Below are positions 57,687 to 64,000 of a stretch of DNA of 64,000 nt, piece after piece. The translations under genes were made by a program, and so were the position numbers. Under the pieces are notes generated by a model, which saw nothing but the letters and a program-made list of their open reading frames with translations, was not told where the DNA came from and did not search any database. Source of the DNA: a bacterium (GTDB lineage Bacteria > UBA4055); NCBI GenBank assembly GCA_029559475.1, contig JAKQBN010000049.1, forward strand, positions 34,950 through 98,949, in the 5' to 3' direction. Each line of letters opens with the position of its first letter. The first letter of the stretch is position 1.

Positions 57687-60600
57687 ATGTCAAATATCGA
57701 TTTCAGTATAATATTTTACAACGCGAACGGCGATTTCAGACAGCCTGAGGAGATCGCGGAATCGATTCTGCTTATCAAAGATATTAATCAGAGCTACAAT
57801 ATTAAGCTTGCTATGATGGAATGGCTGAAAATAAAAGGGCATGAAACTTCATTTCTGCCCGAGATCAAGGCTGTTTACGATCATGCGAGGGAATTGTCGG
57901 GCATTGGCGTCGGCAGAGAGATAAGGGAAGAGGACTTCCTGATCCTTATGGAAAGATGTGATGCCGAAGGGCTTTTGTCGAAATTCAGAAAGTCGAATTT
58001 CAGGAATTATAAGAAGAGCCTTTTAAAGCTTATGAACTATATGGATCTCGATGCTGAAAGCAGGATAGAAAAAGCAGTATATGCCGACCTTGAAAAGAAC
58101 GGGCTTTATCCCGTGGTTCTTGACGGCATCAGGGAATATATAAACAAAAATGAATTCTATTTTAAAGGGCAGATATACGACAAGGCAGTTGATTCGATCA
58201 AAAAGGACGGAGCAAAGGATAATGTTTTCAGCCTTAATTTCTATCCGGGCGAATTATCATCAAAGGAGCACGGATTTTTAAATGCCCTCGGAGCACAGAA
58301 AATCGAATTCAATGCGGAAGGTAAATATTCTTCACTCGTGAAGGTATTCAGAGGCGAGGCGGATGCGGGATTCAACCCCGACGATATAGACTTCATCGTG
58401 TCGGATTCAAGACTGGATGAAGTCAGGAAGATCAAGCATCTGATCATGGGCAAGATTACGGGAGATAAGCCGGAATTCAGACCGGATGATTTTACAGTCG
58501 TATGCTCAGACGAGCAGACATTCAAAGTGATAAATAATCTGTTCTTCGCGGAACAGATCCCTGCGTATTCATCATATAAATACGCACTGAACGATATCTC
58601 GACCGATGTCTTAAGGCTCATCAAAGCCGGGATCGAAGGCGACGCTCAGAGCATTCTGAATTTTTATAATCTTTATATAGCGAATGAGCCTATTCAGTTC
58701 TCCGATATGACAGGAACTGATATCAGAACGCTCTATACCAAGCTTACAGCTTCTAAATCGGATCTGAAACTGAAGCCAAAAAAAGGTAAAGATAAAGATA
58801 TTGGGGAATTAAAAAAGCAGTTTATAAAAGAGTTTCTAAAACTTCTGAATATTGATGATGAACAGGTTTCGGTCGATAAAGCTCTTTCGGTTTTGAATTT
58901 AAAAATTAATAAATTGAACGATCTTTTAAAGTTCGTAGATAAAAAAGTCGAGCTTGAAATCTTTTCATATAAGGAGCCGTTTTATAAAATTTTCGGGGAT
59001 CATACTAGAAAATTTTCGGAATATATCGAATATCTTTATCTGATCAGTTCAAAATCGAACAAAGAAAAGCTGAATAAAGACATGTCAGGCGTCAGGATCA
59101 ACATGATGACAGAGCCCGGCTTCAGCGGGAAATTTCTTATTTTCGCCGATATGTCGGAAGGAAATTTTTTAAAAGCATCAAACCCGATCGGAATACTCAA
59201 AAAAGATAATTTTTTCAGCATGTATAAAAGCATCTACGGTGTTGATCCCGAGCAGGCTGTTTTCGAGAACTTCAGAATACTGACTTCAGGCACGATCGAA
59301 AGGGTCGCTATGTTCGTTCCCCAATGGGGCGACGAGTTCATTCCTTCGACGAAGATCGATAAAATTTTAGAATTGTATCCGAAGAATAATTTAAATATCG
59401 AAATTGTACCTGAAAAAGAAGGTTTGAATGATCTGTCGGCTGAATTCAGCGTTACGCTCAAAGACAGGCTTGAAGATACTGACTTCGGCAAGCTTGAAAC
59501 GACTGAGTTGAAACCCAGACCGGCTCAAGCTGAATTCACAATAGCCCTGCGCGAAGGGAACATCGAAAAATATCTCGTATCGCCTTCAAAGGTCGAGAGC
59601 TTTATGTCATGCCCGGCAAAACATGTTCATGATCTAAATCTGAGCTACGATCAAATAGAATCGCAGATGCCTTACACAAAAGGGAATTTCTTCCATAATA
59701 CTACCGAATCTTTTCTCAGGCATTATAAGGGGAAAGATCTTCTGACAGGATCAGAATATTCATTAGTAACCGGAATTTTGAGTTCAAATAAAGGCAATGA
59801 CAAGATCGCTAACGAAAGATATAAGGAGTTTTGCGAATTTTACTGGTCGGGACTTGAAAATGAAAAATTCGGTGCAGCCTATATAATCCTTCATGATAAG
59901 ATAAAAGCATCAGGAGTTGATGCTGAAATAGATAAATATTTAAAAATTCAGACCGAGAATGATCCGTACGGCTATTTCGCTTATGAGAAGCAGAAATACG
60001 AGATCATCGGTTTTATAGCCAGACTGATCATCACAATGGGAGAAACTCCTGCCGAAGTTTCAAATACCTTTTCTACCGAGGTAAAATTCGGCAGCTTTGT
60101 TGTTTCGGAAGATCCTGAGATCAGGATCAGGGAAGCGTATATTGATTTTATGTTCGTTGACAGAACAGGCAACGTGCGTATATTTGATATAAAATCAACA
60201 AAGAAATTCGAAGAGTTTGAAGATGAAATATTAAATTATCAGAAAGTTCAGATACTGATCTATAGAGAGGCTGTTTCGAGACGGTTGAAAAATGAATGCG
60301 GTGTCAGCTTCGATGTCCTTAACGACGGGAACAACAGAGACTGCACGATCCTGTCTGATGACTATTTTAATGCAATAGGTAAAGATGCGACCGTGACGGC
60401 TGATTATATTTCATCGAATAAGCCGTATATCCTTTCAAGCAGGGAGCAGAACTTTAAGGACTTCCAGAAGATATTGACTGAAAGGCTGAACGATCTTAAA
60501 CAATTTGCACCGCTGCCTAATTCAGGCTGTGAATACTGCACGCTGGCGGCATCATGCCCGGTTAACGAACAGTCAAAATTCGACAGGAAGAATATTGAAA

Positions 60601-63600
60601 CATTCAGACCTTCAGACAAGGCTGAAAAGCAGTTCGTTCAATATACTCCGCAAGACGTTAAGAAGACTGCCGGAAATAAAAAAACGAAAAAGTTTATAAT
60701 ATTCTCCGGCGATAAAGAAAAAGCGGTTAATTTAAATGAAAATACGATCATCTCAGCAGGTGCGGGAGCCGGAAAGACCGAAGTCCTTTCATCAAAGTAC
60801 GTTAATATGCTCGTAAATCACGATGCGGATACCGAAGACATAGTCTGCATCACTTTCACAAAGAAAGCCGCGGGAGAGATGCAGAAGAGGATATATTCAA
60901 AATTGAACGATGTGATCGAGAGCGGGTTCTTTTTCGTAACAGATCTCGGCGCAGATCCTGAAAAGTACAGAATAGACGAAAAGAAAAAAGCGAAGCTGAT
61001 AAAAATAAGGGACGGATTTTACGAGAACAACCTGATCTCTACCTTCCACTCATTCTGCAACAAGTTCATTTCGGACTACGGATATTCAAGCGAGAGGCTG
61101 AAAAATTACGATGTGGCTCAGGACTTGTCTGACGATTACAGGATAAATGATGAATCGGTAAAATTTCTGAAAAGGGAATTTGACAACGGGTTTAAAGAGA
61201 TATTATCAGACAACCTGAACGGAGAAGAATACGCAGTATTTAACGACTGGCTGACTTCAAGACATCTTGTCTATTCAGGCGATTTCGAGGGTGGATTCAT
61301 TCCGGACCTTCTCAGCCTGTACGCCGAAATGAAACTCAGCGGAAGAGAACTTGAACAGGATCAATGGCTGGTTCCGCTTGATAATTATATAAATCAGATC
61401 GAAGAGAGATTCAGAAAAGAAGCTTCAGATTACATTGAACTGAAAAAACAGGCCATAGCCATGCTGGAAGAAGAGATCGGTTCATCCGGTCAAAATGAAA
61501 AGCTTTCAAGCCTGAAAGACAAGATATCGGCAGATCAGGATTTTACCTATAAAAGCGTACTTTCCGAGAAGAAATTTCCCGAGCTCAGGGAGATCGTGAC
61601 TGAACTTACTGAAACTCAGGCTTATGAATATATCAACAAAAGATCGGTTGATTTCAGCCTGAACGGAAATGAATGGATGATCAAGAAGGCTGTTTTCGGG
61701 ATCATCTCAGCTTTAAACGGCTATATTTCGGAATATAAAGCTTTAAAAGGACTTTTGGAGCAGAACGATCTACACCTTCACTTTCTCGAGATGCTCAAAG
61801 ATGAAGATGTGAGAAGTGAACTTCACAAAAGGTTTAAATATATCCTCGTGGACGAATTCCAGGATACCAACTGGCTTCAGGATAAAATACTGGAAAAACT
61901 GAAAACTGCCGGAAATAAATATTTTCTCGTCGGCGACAGAAAGCAGTCGATCTACAGATTCCAGCAGTGCGATGTTCAGATCTTCGAAAAATACTTGGAG
62001 AAGTTTAGAGTTCTTCACTTCAGTGATAACTTCAGATCGTCTCCGCAGATAGTAGATTTTAATAACTCCGTTTTTTCACCGTCGGCAGCGAACGGCTATG
62101 ATATCATCAAAGACAAAAACGAGCTTTCAAAAACGCCCGAAGGGAAAGTCAGCAGGTACCCGTCATCCGTCAATTTTGTCAATATCAACAGTGCAGGCAC
62201 AAAAGAGCTTGTAAAAGGAGACGAATCCTATGATCTGTCTCAATCACAGACGGGCATGATCAGCAAGATGGCAGAAGCGGCATTCGTATCTGATACAATT
62301 CTGAAGAACTACGAAAACGGCAGAAACTTCGGTGATTGGGCTGTGCTTATACGCAAATACACCCACATCGGATTTATAACCGAGGCTTTCAGGAAGAAGA
62401 ACATTCCCTATACTCTCATTTTGAAGCGAGATCTGTTCATTCTCAAGGAAGTTGCCGAATTTATCAATATTCTCAAAACAGCCATGAAAGTGATAAACCC
62501 GGCGGAGATCGAATTCTTACAGGGCTCTTACAGCCTGCTCCAAAGCATAAAAGAAGGCGATCCGCTTATCTGTGTCATTTATAAAATATTCAGCCATGAA
62601 ATTTACAGGAATTATCTTGCATCGTTTCCGGATTACGAAACAAAGCTTGCAAACATAGAGATACTTATCGAAAATCTGCTCGGTCTTCTTACAGAATCTG
62701 AGAACGACAGGGAAAGGTTCCTCACAGAATTAGAAAAGAGCATCAGGAATAATTCTGCGGGTGTTGTAGTCCAAAAGCCGGACGCGGTGACCATTATGAC
62801 CGTCCACAGCGCAAAAGGCCTTGAATTTGAGAATCTGATACTGGCTAATGTTGACGAGTACGATAAAAATCAGACCTCTACCTTCAATTATCTTAATTTA
62901 TGGGAGAAAGGCAGCAATTACATTGATTTCTCCATGACGGGATATAAATCTGCTACAGGCATGAACGGGCGCAATTTTTTCAAAAACGAATATATCAAAT
63001 TCAAAAATAAGGATTTTGATGCCGCCGAAAGAGCCAATCTGCTTTATGTCGCGCTCACGAGAGCAAAGAGTTCTCTGACGGTAGTTATTCAGACAAAAAA
63101 TGAAAGCGACGGCAGTTATGAGGAAGATAAAGTAACAGGCTGGGCAAAATACCTCAATAAATTCGGTGCTGAGAATAACGGAGAAATTGAAGGTTTCAGC
63201 TATATTCAGAAAGATATAAGCGAATTCGATCTGAGCGGGTATTTTGAAACCAGCGCAGGCAGTGAAAATAAATATCATGCCGAGAAAATTTATGATGCGG
63301 CATTTGAGGCTAAAGGCAATAAAATAGATTCAGCTACGGGGCTGTCTCATAAAGATGACGAAGTCACGCATGAGAAAGGAAATACGACAGCTATAGACAC
63401 TGGTAATTTCGTACACCTTTTTATGAGTAAAAAAATATCAGTACTTTTCAAGCCTGATTTTCAACTTGAAACAGAGCTGAAAGAATTCAAAAAGACTGAT
63501 ACCGAAAGCAATTCGGTCAATCTCAAAGCAGTTCAGAAAATGATAGAAAATATAATGGATGAATCGGTTTTTAAAAAATACGCTGAATGCGGGCATATTT

Positions 63601-63860
63601 TATGCGAAAAAAATATCGTGGATACAGGAAAGAATCTTCAGGGCTACATTGACCTTGTACTGCTTTGCGGTGATGAAGTCATAGTTCTCGACTATAAAAC
63701 ATACCTGAACAAATTCCCGGACGATGAGCTTGTCGCAAAATATAAGCATCAGGTAAATATTTATGCCGATGCGCTCTCAAAGATATATCCAGATAAGAAC
63801 GTCAAAAAATACCTTTTCTTCATAAGCACAGATAAAGCTGAACTTAAAGAAATCGAATAA
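57687..63860 (+). CDS. AddB-AddA-like single-chain helicase-nuclease (2057 residues)
   Basis: One open frame holding two proteins that are usually separate. Residues about 1-1000 are AddB-like: no Walker A, then a PD-(D/E)XK nuclease with acid and lysine in VRIFDIKSTKK (near 830) and the cysteine set for a 4Fe-4S cluster (C642 in MSCPAK; C948, C951 and C957 in CEYCTLAASC). Residues about 1015-2057 are AddA-like: Walker A SAGAGAGKTE near 1025, Walker B VDEFQDTN near 1386, the GDRKQSIYRF motif, VHSAKGLEFENL, and a second C-terminal nuclease with D1989 (QGYIDLVLL), D2002 and K2004 (VLDYKTY). Likely processes DNA double-strand ends for recombination. CGGAG lies 7 nt before the ATG. The stop is followed by 140 nt without a recognised gene. 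Confidence 0.88.
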   Translation: MSNIDFSIIFYNANGDFRQPEEIAESILLIKDINQSYNIKLAMMEWLKIKGHETSFLPEIKAVYDHARELSGIGVGREIREEDFLILMERCDAEGLLSKFRKSNFRNYKKSLLKLMNYMDLDAESRIEKAVYADLEKNGLYPVVLDGIREYINKNEFYFKGQIYDKAVDSIKKDGAKDNVFSLNFYPGELSSKEHGFLNALGAQKIEFNAEGKYSSLVKVFRGEADAGFNPDDIDFIVSDSRLDEVRKIKHLIMGKITGDKPEFRPDDFTVVCSDEQTFKVINNLFFAEQIPAYSSYKYALNDISTDVLRLIKAGIEGDAQSILNFYNLYIANEPIQFSDMTGTDIRTLYTKLTASKSDLKLKPKKGKDKDIGELKKQFIKEFLKLLNIDDEQVSVDKALSVLNLKINKLNDLLKFVDKKVELEIFSYKEPFYKIFGDHTRKFSEYIEYLYLISSKSNKEKLNKDMSGVRINMMTEPGFSGKFLIFADMSEGNFLKASNPIGILKKDNFFSMYKSIYGVDPEQAVFENFRILTSGTIERVAMFVPQWGDEFIPSTKIDKILELYPKNNLNIEIVPEKEGLNDLSAEFSVTLKDRLEDTDFGKLETTELKPRPAQAEFTIALREGNIEKYLVSPSKVESFMSCPAKHVHDLNLSYDQIESQMPYTKGNFFHNTTESFLRHYKGKDLLTGSEYSLVTGILSSNKGNDKIANERYKEFCEFYWSGLENEKFGAAYIILHDKIKASGVDAEIDKYLKIQTENDPYGYFAYEKQKYEIIGFIARLIITMGETPAEVSNTFSTEVKFGSFVVSEDPEIRIREAYIDFMFVDRTGNVRIFDIKSTKKFEEFEDEILNYQKVQILIYREAVSRRLKNECGVSFDVLNDGNNRDCTILSDDYFNAIGKDATVTADYISSNKPYILSSREQNFKDFQKILTERLNDLKQFAPLPNSGCEYCTLAASCPVNEQSKFDRKNIETFRPSDKAEKQFVQYTPQDVKKTAGNKKTKKFIIFSGDKEKAVNLNENTIISAGAGAGKTEVLSSKYVNMLVNHDADTEDIVCITFTKKAAGEMQKRIYSKLNDVIESGFFFVTDLGADPEKYRIDEKKKAKLIKIRDGFYENNLISTFHSFCNKFISDYGYSSERLKNYDVAQDLSDDYRINDESVKFLKREFDNGFKEILSDNLNGEEYAVFNDWLTSRHLVYSGDFEGGFIPDLLSLYAEMKLSGRELEQDQWLVPLDNYINQIEERFRKEASDYIELKKQAIAMLEEEIGSSGQNEKLSSLKDKISADQDFTYKSVLSEKKFPELREIVTELTETQAYEYINKRSVDFSLNGNEWMIKKAVFGIISALNGYISEYKALKGLLEQNDLHLHFLEMLKDEDVRSELHKRFKYILVDEFQDTNWLQDKILEKLKTAGNKYFLVGDRKQSIYRFQQCDVQIFEKYLEKFRVLHFSDNFRSSPQIVDFNNSVFSPSAANGYDIIKDKNELSKTPEGKVSRYPSSVNFVNINSAGTKELVKGDESYDLSQSQTGMISKMAEAAFVSDTILKNYENGRNFGDWAVLIRKYTHIGFITEAFRKKNIPYTLILKRDLFILKEVAEFINILKTAMKVINPAEIEFLQGSYSLLQSIKEGDPLICVIYKIFSHEIYRNYLASFPDYETKLANIEILIENLLGLLTESENDRERFLTELEKSIRNNSAGVVVQKPDAVTIMTVHSAKGLEFENLILANVDEYDKNQTSTFNYLNLWEKGSNYIDFSMTGYKSATGMNGRNFFKNEYIKFKNKDFDAAERANLLYVALTRAKSSLTVVIQTKNESDGSYEEDKVTGWAKYLNKFGAENNGEIEGFSYIQKDISEFDLSGYFETSAGSENKYHAEKIYDAAFEAKGNKIDSATGLSHKDDEVTHEKGNTTAIDTGNFVHLFMSKKISVLFKPDFQLETELKEFKKTDTESNSVNLKAVQKMIENIMDESVFKKYAECGHILCEKNIVDTGKNLQGYIDLVLLCGDEVIVLDYKTYLNKFPDDELVAKYKHQVNIYADALSKIYPDKNVKKYLFFISTDKAELKEIE

Positions 63861-64000
63861 AAGGAGTCAACTATTAATAAAATGAATTTTTAGAACCGCC
63901 CAAAACCCGTTCATTGACATAGTCAAGACAGTCCAAAAAAATCACGCTATTTCAAAGAGCATAAGACATTGATATTATGGCTAAGCATTCGCAGGACAAA

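Noticed and set aside
57687-63860. A defence system built on the large helicase-nuclease
   Set aside because: The motif order fits the AddAB recombination family, there are no companion methylase, toxin or sensor genes, and the neighbours are housekeeping genes.
63861-64000. Start of a further gene at the right edge
   Set aside because: A short ATG frame follows GGAG but stops after a few codons, and nothing else recognisable begins before the window ends.

Overview
The window reads as chromosome from a Gram-negative, diderm bacterium of about 40% GC with a meso-diaminopimelate cell wall, most likely an FCB-group (Fibrobacterota-Chlorobiota-Bacteroidota) lineage such as one of its candidate phyla. 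The evidence is a Kdo transferase (waaA), an Omp85-type outer-membrane protein, MurE with the DNPR motif, two secreted proteins ending in the YPNPFN-type type IX secretion sorting domain, a GldA-GldF-GldG plus DUF4340 ABC cluster, and ribosomal protein bTHX. Promoters fit a classical TTGNNN-17-TANNNT housekeeping pattern rather than the Bacteroidota -33/-7 pattern, so a true Bacteroidota is less likely. The phylum is inference. No phage, insertion sequence, CRISPR array or obvious genomic island is visible.

Layout. 1-6005 (minus): one tight operon read waaA - sensor kinase - lon - engB - ferredoxin - glmS, with glmS cut by the left edge. 6121-9178: a monocistronic lipoprotein, then a YgiQ/UPF0313-like protein whose radical-SAM cysteine triad is broken. 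9189-9262: initiator tRNA-Met on the minus strand, with its own promoter and terminator. 9292-19308: an envelope-flavoured run (nucleotide-sugar-type glycosyltransferase, Omp85 protein, M16 peptidase, AraC regulator, nucleotidyltransferase, TldD/TldE pair). 19309-24295: nitroreductase, a secreted cysteine-peptidase-like protein, MtgA, an MFS transporter and bTHX with an unusual tail. 24290-31473: rsgA, a propeller-like protein, plsC with an ArsR regulator, a REC-PAS protein, comF-nrdR-holA, and gcvT. 31484-38280 (minus): a large C10 peptidase and the Gld-like ABC operon.

38337-57249 is the information and cell-division core: lepB, rplM-rpsI, a structured leader, rpsB-tsf, pyrH, then mraZ-rsmH-ftsL-ftsI-murE-murF-ftsW-murC-murB-ftsQ-ftsA-ftsZ, followed by an unrecognised 160-residue gene and queD. 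The division cluster lacks mraY, murD and murG. 57687-63860 is one 2057-codon gene that appears to join an AddB-like nuclease half to an AddA-like helicase-nuclease half.

The clearest unusual features are the AddB-AddA single-chain protein, the radical-SAM-dead YgiQ homologue, the initiator tRNA with a C1:U72 mismatch, the structured RNA before rpsB, two divergent promoters sharing one palindromic -35 hexamer, and the conserved-looking unknown gene after ftsZ.
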